From AWTP1-13 sp035550075 (GTDB taxonomy: Bacteria > Pseudomonadota > Alphaproteobacteria > Rhizobiales > Hyphomicrobiaceae): a DNA stretch of 25,895 nt. The stretch lies in assembly GCA_035550075.1 (NCBI GenBank), contig DASZQG010000138.1:1-25895 (forward strand). The letters run 5' to 3'. Position 1 is the stretch's first letter, and each line of letters starts with the position of its first letter. Of this stretch, positions 15,257-25,002 are shown piece after piece. The notes beneath the pieces were generated by a model, which ran no database searches, was not told the DNA's origin, and worked only from the letters and a program-made list of their open reading frames with translations. The position numbers and the translations under genes were made by a program.

Positions 15257-15373
15257 CTCAGGCCTTCCTCTTTCGTTTCGGGCTGCGCCCCGTGCGCCGC
15301 GGTAGAGACGCAGAATTGCCGCGCCGGACCGGTCCGTCAATGTGGGAAGGCAGATTGCCCCAGGGGCATTTCC

Positions 15374-16237
15374 TTACTGCCGGGGGCGACGCGCGGAAAC
15401 AATGGACTGGCCGGGCGAGGACAAACCACATTTCTCCATTGGCCGCGCGGTGGTCGCCCAGCGATCCTTGATCACGGTCACCACGTATCGGCGGCACCCG
15501 CTGGCCGCGCCGGCGACGAAATGCACTTTGAACACGGCCTGCCGCGATGCCGGCTTCTTCGGCCAGGTGAACACCGCGCTGTCGGGCGTCTGCGCGAGCG
15601 CGGTCTGGACGGCGTAGGCGGCATTGCTGAAGTCGGCTGCGGTCAAACCCTCCAGCAAAACCCGCGAAAGGCCCGGGTGGAGGCCGACGGACGCCGCGCG
15701 CACCTGCAGCGGATCGGAGGGATCGGCCTTTACGTGCTCCAGCGGCTCGGGCGAATTATCCTTTGCGGCGACAGGCGCGGTCGGCGATGCGCTTGCCTCG
15801 ATGGCGGATGGCGGCGGCGGTGCCGGCGTCTCCGGCTCGCGCGCCGCAGGCGGAAACGCAATGGGTGCGACCGGCGGCGCCTGCTCCACGGCCGGAGGCG
15901 TCGCCCGGGCCGCGACCGGGACGAAGGGCGGGGGCGCCAGCCGCTGCTCCGCCTGCGGCGGCGCGCTCGCGGCCGGTGCCGAGGACGACATGGCGGCGGT
16001 GAGCTGGGCGACCACATTCATAGCTGCGGATGTCCAGCGCGGCACGTCTTCCTCGTGCTGAAGCAGGAACCAGCCGCCGCCGAGGATCACCAGGAGCAGA
16101 AGCAGCAGGCGTACAAAGCGCCGCGCGCGCGACGGCAGCGGCGGACCGACCCGTTCGCCGGGCACGACGTCGTCATAGGCATACGACGCGTCGTAGCCGT
16201 AGTCGGCGGCGGAAGCGGGATAGCGGGCGTGCACCAT
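15374..16237 (-). CDS. Proline-rich membrane-anchored protein of unknown function
   Basis: The 287-residue protein begins with a tyrosine- and aspartate-rich cytoplasmic stretch, has one membrane helix (about 41-59, including LLLLLLVILGGGWFLL), then a long proline/alanine-rich linker (about 80-190), and a compact C-terminal domain. That domain contains SDPLQVRAASVGLHPGLS and the end block CRRYVVTVIKDRWATTARP followed by a second cysteine, so a disulfide is likely. The C-terminal domain is therefore periplasmic and held off the membrane by the linker. The start is uncertain: ATG 16237 is chosen, with ATG 16276 and TTG 16288 also open. I do not recognise a named family. Confidence 0.72.
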   Translation of the reverse strand: MVHARYPASAADYGYDASYAYDDVVPGERVGPPLPSRARRFVRLLLLLLVILGGGWFLLQHEEDVPRWTSAAMNVVAQLTAAMSSSAPAASAPPQAEQRLAPPPFVPVAARATPPAVEQAPPVAPIAFPPAAREPETPAPPPPSAIEASASPTAPVAAKDNSPEPLEHVKADPSDPLQVRAASVGLHPGLSRVLLEGLTAADFSNAAYAVQTALAQTPDSAVFTWPKKPASRQAVFKVHFVAGAASGCRRYVVTVIKDRWATTARPMEKCGLSSPGQSIVSARRPRQ

Positions 16238-16357
16238 GACCTGATCAGTCCGTCGTTTGGGCTCCCGCTGTTGCATATGCGCCCGCAAATTGACGGCAAA
16301 ATCATGGCGTAACCGGATTTGTTGAACACGCGCTCTGCGGTGCGGGGACCGCCCGGC

Positions 16358-17119
16358 TTATTCTCCGAGGCGTGCCAACGACCACATGTCGCCGGCTATT
16401 GCTTCCAGCGCGGCGGGCTTCTCGCGGCGCGCCGACGCCAGCACCACAGCGTTCACTTCTTCTGCGCCCGGCGTGTTCTCGATGAATACCCACGTGTCGA
16501 GGCCCCGGCGCTTGAACTTGGCGGCGATGCGGCCGGGCATCGGATCGTCGCGCGTCTCGCACGAGATGTTGGTAGCGATGCGTCCGCCGACGCGCAGGGC
16601 ACGGCAGGCATGCACGACGGTGGCGGTGTCGAGCACCTCTTCGTAGGAGAAGCACGGACCGCCGACATCGATGCCGATGGCGTCGTAGGTCCGGTTCTGC
16701 CGTCGCAGGTAAGGCCGCACGTCCGCCGTGACGCAGGTGATGCCGTTCGGCATCCAGAAGAACGTGCGCGCCAGCACGAAGCTCAGCGCGTTGATGTCGA
16801 CCACGGTGACTGCTGCGCCGCGCCGATACAGCATGGCGGCCAGCGAGCCGCCGCCGCATCCCAATAAGAGCGCGCCGCCGCCCTTCAGCAGGTTTGCCAT
16901 CAGCCGCACGTACTCGATGCCCGCTTCCCCGCCCGGCAGCACGCAGCTCTGGCTGACACCGCCCTCCTCGTAGTGACGCATGCCGCTGCGCAGGTCTTCC
17001 ACGACCTTGATGCGGCCGCTGGGACCGTCGAAGCTGGCGAGCACGCGCCGGCCGCGGCGGGGCTTGCAGTCGGAACGAGGGGGGGCCGAGGTGGTGCTCA
17101 CGTTTCGGATTATCGCCAT
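16358..17119 (-). CDS. Spermidine-synthase-like SAM-fold protein
   Basis: The 253-residue protein has the Rossmann core of the spermidine synthase/fused synthase group: GMRHYEEGGVSQS (46-58), LLLGCGGGSLAAMLYRRG (84-101), VVDINALSFVLAR with Asp108, VTADVRPYLRR, and YDAIGIDVGG. True spermidine synthases have GGGDGG in the glycine loop and a catalytic aspartate; here the loop reads GCGGGS, so it is more likely a methyltransferase or an enzyme acting on another decarboxylated-SAM or polyamine-like substrate. No speD gene is nearby. The start is uncertain; ATG 17119 is used, and the frame is open to GTG 17260. It stands alone on the minus strand. Confidence 0.77.
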   Translation of the reverse strand: MAIIRNVSTTSAPPRSDCKPRRGRRVLASFDGPSGRIKVVEDLRSGMRHYEEGGVSQSCVLPGGEAGIEYVRLMANLLKGGGALLLGCGGGSLAAMLYRRGAAVTVVDINALSFVLARTFFWMPNGITCVTADVRPYLRRQNRTYDAIGIDVGGPCFSYEEVLDTATVVHACRALRVGGRIATNISCETRDDPMPGRIAAKFKRRGLDTWVFIENTPGAEEVNAVVLASARREKPAALEAIAGDMWSLARLGE

Positions 17120-17306
17120 AGCGCCGGCCGCGAGCGAAACCGCCCCGCCATCGGCCATCCCACCAACGACACTCGGTGCGTCTACGGTAGGGCGCGTCTT
17201 GAGCGCAATCAAGCGGCGCTTGCGGCGAAGGCAACGGAATCCGAACCGCCCCGACGGCACGCCGACCCTCGGCGCGCCGTCGCGGCTATCCTCTCCAATG
17301 GGGCGA

Positions 17307-18560
17307 TCAGGCGTGGACGGATGCCAGCGCCGGCTCCGCCTTGGGGAAGGGGCGGAAGTTCAGGATGATCAGCACCGCGCCCAGTCCGATGCCGAAGCTG
17401 GACAGGTAGAGCCAGCCGTAGTCGCCGGTGGTGTCGAAGATCCATCCTCCGAGCAACGGACCCGTCGCCATGCCGAGGCTTCCGGCCATGGATGTCCCGC
17501 CCATGATGGTGCCAAGCATGCGCAGCGGGAAATTCTCCCGCAGCAGCACCGCGTAGAGGGGCATGGTGCCCGCGTAGACAAAGCCGAACACCACGGCGAC
17601 GGAGTAGAAGGCGGCAAGGCTGCTGGCGAAGAAATAGCCAAGCGCGCCGAATGCCTGGATCAGCAGACCGGCTGCGAGAACATGCTTGGCGCCGAAGCGG
17701 TCGCCGAGGATGCCGAACGCGATCCTCCCGCCCATGCCCGCCAGCCCCTCCACGCTGTAGATCGAGACCGCCGTGAGCGCGGGTATGCCGCAGTAAATGG
17801 CGTAGCTCACCGTGTGGAAGATCGGGCCGGAGTGCGTGGCGCAGCAGCAGAAGTTGGTGAAGAACAGGATCAGGAACTGCGGCGACCGCAGCGCCTGCGA
17901 CACCGTCATGTCCATCGGAACGTGGTCGTCCGGTGCGACAGCAGCCGGCGAGGTGACGCCCGCGCTCGCGAGCCGGGGCGGCCGGCGCAGCAGGAAGGTG
18001 AGCGGCACCATCAGCACCGCCACGATCACTGCCAGGATGGTGAAGGAAGTTCGCCAGCTATGGCCAGTGATGAGCCAGCCCACCAGCGGCGACATCGTGA
18101 AGGGTGCCATGCCCATGCCCGCCGACACGAGCGACACGGCGAGGCTTCGATGAGTCTCGAACCATCCGGTGACGGTCGCCATCAGCGGCGCGAAGAATGC
18201 TGCCATCGCGCAGCCGAGGAGCAGCCCGAAAATCAACTGAAACACCAGTAGCGACGGTGCGCGCCCCGCCAGGTAAAGGCTGGCCGACAGCAGAAGCGAG
18301 CCCGTGAGCGCCACGATGCGCGGCCCGACCCGGTCGGAAAGCGTGCCCCAGGCCACGCTGCAGACTGCCATAGTGAGAAAGGCGATGGTCATGGCTGCCG
18401 AGATGCCGGTCCTCGACCAGCCGGTGTCGCTCGCCATGGGCAGCAGGAACACGGGCAAAGCAAACATGCAGCCGATGGCGATGCAGCCGAGCAGACCGCC
18501 AGCCGCTACGAGAACCCAGGGATAGAGCGGGAATTCCGGGGTCTTGAGCATGGTGCGCAT
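17307..18560 (-). CDS. MFS transporter, monocarboxylate/oxalate-formate-like
   Basis: The 417-residue protein has about 12 membrane segments in two six-helix halves with a central loop near 195-230. The loop between helices 2 and 3 has the MFS motif WGTLSDRVGPR, repeated in the second half as FGILGDRFGAK. DTGWSRTGISAAMTIAFL near helix 1 and the short loops resemble the monocarboxylate and oxalate/formate antiporter groups, suggesting an organic anion as substrate. The ATG at 18560 has GAGAGG 6 bases upstream. No catabolic gene for a carboxylate is adjacent, so the substrate is inference. Confidence 0.88.
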   Translation of the reverse strand: MRTMLKTPEFPLYPWVLVAAGGLLGCIAIGCMFALPVFLLPMASDTGWSRTGISAAMTIAFLTMAVCSVAWGTLSDRVGPRIVALTGSLLLSASLYLAGRAPSLLVFQLIFGLLLGCAMAAFFAPLMATVTGWFETHRSLAVSLVSAGMGMAPFTMSPLVGWLITGHSWRTSFTILAVIVAVLMVPLTFLLRRPPRLASAGVTSPAAVAPDDHVPMDMTVSQALRSPQFLILFFTNFCCCATHSGPIFHTVSYAIYCGIPALTAVSIYSVEGLAGMGGRIAFGILGDRFGAKHVLAAGLLIQAFGALGYFFASSLAAFYSVAVVFGFVYAGTMPLYAVLLRENFPLRMLGTIMGGTSMAGSLGMATGPLLGGWIFDTTGDYGWLYLSSFGIGLGAVLIILNFRPFPKAEPALASVHA

Positions 18561-19001
18561 GGCAGGCCTCTCATCTCGCGTACGCCGGAATGCCGGCAAT
18601 CCGAAGCAAGGACGGCCGAACCATACCGATCCCGACAGGCACGCGACTTCTTTTGAGTTGTATGTTCGGCGACGAAATCCGCTCCCCGTCGCGACGAGGT
18701 GCGCCACCTATTGGAAGGCGGGCGCGTTGTCCAGCCCTATATGAGCCCGCTGGTGCGCGGATCACGTCTTCGTGCGCTCGCTGCCCCGAGCAGCGGAATC
18801 CGAGCCTTGCCCGATTGCCACGGGCGGCCGCTACGCGGACGCCACGCGGGTTTGCCGGAAGCTCGAGCAAACTTTCGACCCTCCACCTGCTCCATCCCGC
18901 GATTGCGCCGCGGCGATGCGCCGCTTGCCGATCACCACAGTCCCAGGTCAACAAACGTTCTACAACGCGCGCCAAGCGCGGACGTGAATGAGGAGATGAG
19001 C
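18561..19001. other. 441-bp divergent intergenic region
   Basis: This gap lies between the divergent MFS and methyltransferase genes. The open frames in it have no ribosome sites and no recognisable protein pattern. It likely carries both promoters, but I could not pick out a confident -35/-10 pair or an operator. An AT-richer patch lies near 18650-18665. Confidence 0.6.
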
Positions 19002-19727
19002 ATGAGTACCCTTCGTCTGCCGCGCGGCGGCGCGTTCCGAGGCTGGCTTGACCTCAACGGCCCTCTGCTCGGGCCGGCGTTCTATCTGTTCGAGTCGGCC
19101 AGGTCATACATCGAGGAACGCAGGGAGGCATTCGACGCGCGCTTCGGCACGGATACCGCAGCCCCCTTCTTTGGCCGCGACCGCATCCCAGGTGCCTACT
19201 TCTATGTGGCGACGACCGCGTCGGTGATCTACGAGATACTCAACTCGCTCGCCCTGCTGCCGGACACCTTCACGTTCGTGGACATGGGTTCGGGCAAGGG
19301 GCGCGCGCTGCTGGTGGCCTCGGAGTTCGCGTTCGCGAAAATCATCGGCATCGAGCTATCGTCGCACCTGCATCGCATCGCGCGGGACAACATCCGGCGC
19401 TACCGCCCCATAGCGCAGCGCTGCACCTCCTTTGAGCTGCACTGCATGAACGTGATCGACTACCGCTATGGTCGCGACCCGCTTGTGCTTTTCCTGTTCG
19501 ATCCGTTCGGCCGGGATACGCTGCAGAGCGTAGTCGCCAATCTGGAGGCGTCGTTACGGGAGCAGCCGCGCGAGGCCTACGTCGTCTACGTCTATCCGCA
19601 GTTCGAGGACGTGCTGCAGCAGTCTTCCGCACTCCGCAAGGTGCGGGAAGGCGGCCCGCCGTGGCGGCCGTGGAGCCGGTACGTGATCTACGCCGCATCG
19701 GCAGCGCACCGCGGCAGTGCGGCGTAG
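19002..19727 (+). CDS. Class I SAM-dependent methyltransferase-like protein
   Basis: The 241-residue protein has motif I FVDMGSGKGRALL (92-104), an acidic strand 2 end (Glu118 in IGIELSS) and the strand 4 block LVLFLFDPFG (161-170). The FVDMGSGKGR and DPFG pattern resembles the Dot1-like/SAM-dependent group in bacteria often annotated only as class I methyltransferase. The N-terminal 60 residues are helical and lack a signal peptide. The start ATG 19002 lies 6 bases after AGGAG; ATG 18996 touches that site and is less likely. It is the only plus-strand gene in this stretch and converges with the phosphatase 11 bp downstream. Substrate is unknown. Confidence 0.82.
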   Translation: MSTLRLPRGGAFRGWLDLNGPLLGPAFYLFESARSYIEERREAFDARFGTDTAAPFFGRDRIPGAYFYVATTASVIYEILNSLALLPDTFTFVDMGSGKGRALLVASEFAFAKIIGIELSSHLHRIARDNIRRYRPIAQRCTSFELHCMNVIDYRYGRDPLVLFLFDPFGRDTLQSVVANLEASLREQPREAYVVYVYPQFEDVLQQSSALRKVREGGPPWRPWSRYVIYAASAAHRGSAA

Positions 19728-19738
19728 AGACCCTGGAT

Positions 19739-20305
19739 CTACGAGCGGCTCGATCCCAGCCACGACTCCATCGTGTGCCAAGACTCGTCCATCGCGTAGG
19801 CACGGAACACGGGCAGGCCGAGGTGGCCGAAGCGCAGCGACAGTTGGCGCTCAGCCACGGCCTCGTCCGCCCCGTCGACGCCGGCGAGATAAAGCGCGGC
19901 CACCAGGCCGCTGCGGTCCGCCCCGGATCTGCAATGGATCAGGATCGGCTTCGGCGCCGACCTGAGAACCATCAGCAGGGCATTGGCCTGACCGACCGAA
20001 AAGCGACGCTTGGCGGACATCGCGAAGTCGATGTGAACGATGCCGACTGCGCGCGCCGCCGCCACCTCTTCACGGTACCAGTCCGCCCGGTTGGCCCCGC
20101 GCAGATTGACGATGGTCCGTACACCGTACTGGCGATGATAGCTTTCGATCTGCTTCGCAGTCGGCTGCGCGGAGCGATAGAGCTCCCCCGCCACCACGAC
20201 CGCAAAATTTCCCGACAGCACCGCGTAGCCGCAGTAGCCGGCCACCGCGGCACCGAGGGTCAGCAAGAGCCAGCCTGACCAGTGGGCCACGCTCCTGAGC
20301 CTCAT
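19739..20305 (-). CDS. Membrane-anchored tyrosine/dual-specificity phosphatase
   Basis: The 188-residue protein has an N-terminal hydrophobic helix (about 9-30), then the block AGELYRSAQPTAKQIE and YGVRTIVNLRG (60-70), and the active site HCRSGADRS (124-132) with nucleophile Cys125 and Arg131. This is the HCxxGxxR signature of cysteine phosphatases of the atypical dual-specificity group. The helix probably places the catalytic domain outside the cytoplasm or at the membrane face; the topology is not certain. The ATG at 20305 has GGGGGAGA 6 bases upstream. The target is unknown; phosphoinositide-like, glycan or protein substrates occur in related proteins. Confidence 0.87.
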   Translation of the reverse strand: MRLRSVAHWSGWLLLTLGAAVAGYCGYAVLSGNFAVVVAGELYRSAQPTAKQIESYHRQYGVRTIVNLRGANRADWYREEVAAARAVGIVHIDFAMSAKRRFSVGQANALLMVLRSAPKPILIHCRSGADRSGLVAALYLAGVDGADEAVAERQLSLRFGHLGLPVFRAYAMDESWHTMESWLGSSRS

Positions 20306-20398
20306 CGCACGTCTCCCCCAATTGCCCGGCCGCAACACCACCCGGGCCCGCTAGAGGACCTACCACTGCGCGCTAACATTCTCGTGACAGGGAAATTG

Positions 20399-20411
20399 CC
20401 GGGCCACCCGG
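20399..20411 (-). terminator. Short hairpin after the molybdenum hydroxylase operon
   Basis: CCGGG and CCCGG form a 5-bp stem with a 3-base loop about 60 bp after the operon's last stop, followed on the minus strand by CAATTTCC. The stem is short and the T-run poor. Confidence 0.3.
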
Positions 20412-20472
20412 ACAAAAGCCCAGTCCAATGAGGAGATGGCCGCGTGCCGGCTCCTGCGCATGACCGCGCACC

Positions 20473-22854
20473 CTATGCCGAAGGTGCCTGGCGGCCGGCT
20501 TCGTGCTCGCGCAGAGTTTTCCGCACCATCTGAAAGAGCCGCTCGGGCGATGCCGGAATGGCGTTGATCTCGACGCCGAGCGGCCGCAGCGCATCCGAGA
20601 CGGCGTTGGCGATAGCGGCCGGAGCCCCGATCGTCCCGCCCTCGCCCATGCCGCGGAAGCCGCCGAGCGTGGAGGGCGATTCCGATTCCACGTGCACCAC
20701 GCCGATCGGCGGGATCTCGGCCGCGGACGGCACCAGGTAGTCGACCAGGCTCGCGGTCAGCGCCTGACCCTGCCCGTCGTGAATCACCTCTTCCAGCAGC
20801 GCCGCGCCGATACCCTGCGCCACGCCGCCGTGCACCTGGCCCTCGACGATCAACGGATTGACGATGCGGCCGCAGTCTTCGGCAACGAGATAGCGCTGCA
20901 CGCTCACCACGAACGTCTCCGGGTCGATCTCCACCTGGGCGATGTGCGCGGCGGTGCTGGCGGTGCCAAAGAACGGGTCGTAGAGCCTGGTCGCCTCCAA
21001 CTCCTCGCGGACTTCCTTCGGCAGACGGCCGATGTCGGAGTGCACGGCGCGGCCCAGCTCGGCAAACGTCATCTTGCGGTTGGTGCCGGGCACGAAGATC
21101 TCCCCGTCCGCCGTCTCGATTTCGTTCTCGGGCGCCTCCAGCAGATGGGCGGCGATCTTCACCACCTTCTCGCGCACGGCGCGCGAGGCGAGGATGGCGG
21201 CGCCGCCGGCCAGCACCGTGCTGCGGCTTGCGTAGGTGCCGGTGCCGTGGGCGACGGCCGCGCTGTCGCCGTGCACGATCTTGACATCGCCAACGCGCAC
21301 GCCGAGTTCCTGCGCCACGATCTGTGCGAGCGTTGTTTCCAGTCCCTGGCCGTGCGAGGCGATGCCGAAGCTCGCCGTGACCGTTCCGCCTGAGTCGACG
21401 CGGATGGTCGCGGTGTCGGTGCCGGTGTTGATCGGCATGCCCGGTGCGGCGGAGATGCGCGAGCCGATGCCGGTCAGTTCGGCGTAGCAGGCGATGCCGA
21501 TGCCGACCCATCGCCCTTGCTCGCGTGCCTCCGCCTGCTTGCGGCGCAGCTGATCATAGCCGGCCGCGGCGCACGCCTTGTTCAGGCACTCTATGAACTC
21601 GGCGCGATCCCACACGAGGCCGGGCGCCGTCCGGTAGGGAAACTCCTCTGGCGCGATCAGATTGCGCAGCCGCAGCTCGCGCGGATCGAGATTGAGGCGG
21701 GCGGCGGCCATGTCCATCAGCCGCTCCATGACGAATGTGGAGACAGGACGGCCGACGCCACGATAAGGCCCGGCCGGCGGCTTGGGCGTGAGCACGCCGC
21801 GGGTGCGCCCGCGATAGGACGGCACGCGGTAAGGACCGGGCAGGAAGCTCACCACTTGCACGGGTTCCAGGCCTGCGGTCCAGGGATAGATCGAGTAGGC
21901 GCCGACGTCGCCGGTCACGTCGGCCTTCAGGCCGACGATCTTGCCGTCGGCGGTGAGGCCGAGCTCGGCGTCGATCACCTCGTCGAACGCCTGGCCGGTG
22001 GAGAGCAGATCCTCCATGCGGTCGCCGGTCCACTTGACGGGCCGGCCAAGCTCGCGCGCCAGGGCGGAGACCAGCACCTCCTCCGGGTACAGGTTGGACT
22101 TGCCACCGAAGCCGCCGCCGACGTCGGGGGCCACCACGCGGACGCTGTTGGTGGGCAGGCCGAGCGCTTCCGAGAGCGCATCGCGGATGATGCCCGGCAC
22201 CTGCGTGGTGGAGTGCAGCGTCAGCGAGCCGGCGCGATACTCGGCAACGGCGGCGCGGTTCTCGATGGCCGCGGGGGTCTTGCGATTGAAGCGGAAGCGC
22301 CCCCCGACCCGCACGTCGGCCCGCGCGATGTCCATGTCGACGTCGCCGCGGACGAACTCGCGGGCGATGATGACATTGGAGCCAGCTTCCTCGTGCAGCA
22401 GCGGCGCGTCCTCGGCGGCGGCCGCCTCGGCGTCGACGGCGGTCGGCAGCGGGTCGTAGGCGATCTCGATCAGCTCCGCGGCGTCCTCGGCGAGGTAGCG
22501 GCTTTCGGCAACCACGGCGACCACCGGCTCGCCGACGTAGCGCACCTTGCCCTCGGCCAGGGGCCGCAGCGGCGTTGGGTAGTAGCCGCGCATACGCGAC
22601 TGCGCCCGCAGCGGGAGCACTGCCTTGAGATCGCCGGCCGTGAAAATGCCGACGACGCCGGGAGCCTGCCGCGCCGCTTCCGTCCGGATATCCACAATGC
22701 GCGCGTGCGCCTGGTCGCTGCGGCGCAGGGCGACGTGCACCACACGGCGCGGCTGCAGGTCGTCGACGAAGGTCCCCTGCCCGGTCAGCAGCCGGGGGTC
22801 CTCGAGGCGCTTGACGCTGGCGCCGATCAGCTTGGGGCGCATCTCGGTGGTCAA
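20473..22854 (-). CDS. Xanthine dehydrogenase family, molybdopterin-binding subunit (CoxL-like)
   Basis: The 793-residue protein is the large subunit of a molybdenum hydroxylase. It opens IGASVKRLEDPRLLTGQGTF, has VAPDVGGGFGGK for cofactor binding (about 263-275), PAGPYRGVGRP in the active-site loop, HGTGTYASRST, and the catalytic glutamate Glu738 in GMGEGG. The loop reads PYRGVGR, not the AYRCSFR of true aerobic CO dehydrogenase, so CO oxidation is unlikely; hydroxylation of an organic aldehyde, acyl or ring substrate is expected. The start is TTG 22854, chosen because AGGAG lies 7 bases upstream; ATG 22842 is the alternative. It is last of five operon genes, 24 bp after the lactonase-like gene. 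Confidence 0.93.
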   Translation of the reverse strand: MTTEMRPKLIGASVKRLEDPRLLTGQGTFVDDLQPRRVVHVALRRSDQAHARIVDIRTEAARQAPGVVGIFTAGDLKAVLPLRAQSRMRGYYPTPLRPLAEGKVRYVGEPVVAVVAESRYLAEDAAELIEIAYDPLPTAVDAEAAAAEDAPLLHEEAGSNVIIAREFVRGDVDMDIARADVRVGGRFRFNRKTPAAIENRAAVAEYRAGSLTLHSTTQVPGIIRDALSEALGLPTNSVRVVAPDVGGGFGGKSNLYPEEVLVSALARELGRPVKWTGDRMEDLLSTGQAFDEVIDAELGLTADGKIVGLKADVTGDVGAYSIYPWTAGLEPVQVVSFLPGPYRVPSYRGRTRGVLTPKPPAGPYRGVGRPVSTFVMERLMDMAAARLNLDPRELRLRNLIAPEEFPYRTAPGLVWDRAEFIECLNKACAAAGYDQLRRKQAEAREQGRWVGIGIACYAELTGIGSRISAAPGMPINTGTDTATIRVDSGGTVTASFGIASHGQGLETTLAQIVAQELGVRVGDVKIVHGDSAAVAHGTGTYASRSTVLAGGAAILASRAVREKVVKIAAHLLEAPENEIETADGEIFVPGTNRKMTFAELGRAVHSDIGRLPKEVREELEATRLYDPFFGTASTAAHIAQVEIDPETFVVSVQRYLVAEDCGRIVNPLIVEGQVHGGVAQGIGAALLEEVIHDGQGQALTASLVDYLVPSAAEIPPIGVVHVESESPSTLGGFRGMGEGGTIGAPAAIANAVSDALRPLGVEINAIPASPERLFQMVRKTLREHEAGRQAPSA

Positions 22855-22878
22855 CGCGGCTCTCCTGCAGGCACGGTG

Positions 22879-23636
22879 CTATTCATAGGCGTCGTTGCCT
22901 TTCCGCAGCGTCCGCCACTGAGCGTCATCGTGGCCGCACAGAATGGTGGCGCCGGCCGCCTCTATGCGCCGGATCTCCTGGAAGGTCCGGTCGAGGTGAT
23001 CGGCACTCCACGTGTTGCGCGGAATGATGTTGCGGTCGTAGTTGGCGCGCAGGCTGATGGAATCGGACGCCAGCAGGAACGCGCCGGAACGGTCCAGTTG
23101 GATCAGCGCGCCGATGCTCCCCGGCGTATGCCCAGCCAGATGGATAAGCACGATGCGGCCGTCGCCGTAGAGGTCGCGCTGGCCGTCGATGGTCTCGACT
23201 GGCATCGGCTGGTCCCAGTCGGCGGGGACGTAGCCCATTGCCGCCGCGTTCGCCGCCCTGACCGCCTCCAGCTCGCGGGCATGCACGACGATGGTCGCCC
23301 TGGTGAAGAAGACGTTGCACCCGCAATGGTCCGAGTGCAGGTGCGAATTGACGACGACGTCGATATCCTCGGGCCTGAGGCCGACACTGCTCAGTTGCGC
23401 GATCAGGCTTTCATCATGCGAGAAGATGGGTGTCATGACCCTGGCGATGCCGCCCCAGCGCGCCGCCGCATCGTCGAGGACGGAGGGGTGGCACCCGCTG
23501 TCGAACAACACGTTGCCCTGTCGGTGCCGGATCATGACGCACGACACCGGCACGTCGATGGTCTCGGCGCGGTCAGCGTCGGGGAAGTAGATGCTCTTCT
23601 TGAGCCGCAGGCGGCCGCCCGACAACACGTGCATCT

Positions 23637-23640
<4 letters not shown>
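22879..23640 (-). CDS. Metallo-beta-lactamase-fold hydrolase, AHL-lactonase-like
   Basis: The 253-residue protein has the dinuclear metal site: SHLHSDH (His100, His102, Asp104, His105), His171 in LAGHTPGS, Asp193 in LASDSI and His237 in CGHDDA. Overall layout resembles the AttM/AiiB N-acyl-homoserine lactonases, which open lactone rings. Its ATG overlaps the stop of the 2Fe-2S gene by 4 bases (ATGA), so it is translated with the molybdenum hydroxylase. That context favours a catabolic role, such as hydrolysis of a lactone or similar ring made by the hydroxylase, over quorum quenching. No luxI/luxR genes are present in the window. Confidence 0.88.
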
Positions 23641-24115
<475 letters not shown>

Positions 24116-24119
<4 letters not shown>

Positions 24120-24994
24120 TGCATCCGCCCTCCTGCCCGCTCGAAGGCAGCGCGCATGGCGCGGCGCGTGAGCGCCCCGGCGACGTGACGCCGGTAGTCG
24201 GCGGAGGCGTGCAGATCGTTGCCGGGCTCGATGGCGTCCATCACCGCCTTGCCGGCCGCCTCCAGCAGCGCGCCATCCAGCTTGACGGCGCCCGCAACTA
24301 CCTCTTCCGCCGCCGCAATACGCACCGGCGCTTCACCCACGCCCGTGACGGCGATGCGTGGGTGCGAGATGCGGCCCTCCTCCAGCGAGAGGGTCGCGCC
24401 GACGGCCACGAGCGCGAAGTCGCCATGCCGCCGCGCCACCTCCTCAAAGCCCCAGCCGGTCCCGGGCGGCAGATGCGGGATCGTGATCTCCTCCAGCAGC
24501 TCGGTGTCCTCGAGCGCCGTGGTGAGTGGGCCGAGATGAAAATCAAACGCGTTCATTGTGCGATGCCCGCCGGGCCTGCGGATCTTCAGGCCGGCCCCGA
24601 GCAGCACGCACAGCATCGGCAGCTCGGCCGCCGGGTCGCCGTGGGCGAGGCTGCCGCCGAAGGTACCGCGATTGCGGATGGCAAGATGCGCCACGTGCGC
24701 CATGGCGGCGGACACGATCGGCAGGTGCTGCCTGACAATCGGAGAGGCCTCCACCTTGTGGTGCCGCGCCAGCGCGCCGATGCGCACGCCGCCGGCATCG
24801 GCCTCGATGCGGTCGAGGCCAGCGATGCGGTTGATGTCGACCAGCACCGACGGGCGCAGCAGGCGGAAGTTGAGCATCGGCATCAGGCTTTGACCGCCGG
24901 CAAGAATTTTGCCGTCTCCGCCGGCCCGGACGAGCGCATCGACGGCCTCCTCGGGGCTCGCGGCGCGCACGTAGTCGAAGGCCGGGGGCTTCAT
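24116..24994 (-). CDS. FAD-binding subunit of a molybdenum hydroxylase (CoxM-like)
   Basis: The 292-residue protein has the FAD-binding motifs AGGQS (32-36) and TFGGSLAHGDP (111-121), plus RNRGTFGG typical of CoxM/xanthine dehydrogenase FAD subunits. It takes electrons from the iron-sulfur subunit and passes them to an acceptor. The ATG at 24994 (MKPPAFDYVRA) matches the family start, 8 bp after the SDR stop; the longer open frame upstream is the shadow of the SDR gene. The ribosome site is weak, which fits coupling to the preceding gene. Length is normal. Confidence 0.94.
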
Positions 24995-25002
24995 GGCTTG
25001 GA

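Noticed and set aside
16980..18251. Plus-strand frame of about 420 codons opposite the MFS gene
   Set aside because: It is antisense to a well-formed 12-helix transporter; histidine/arginine-rich with no ribosome site or motif.
18699..19001. N-terminal extension of the methyltransferase at 19002
   Set aside because: The extra residues are low-complexity and arginine-rich, while AGGAG at 18991-18995 points to ATG 19002.
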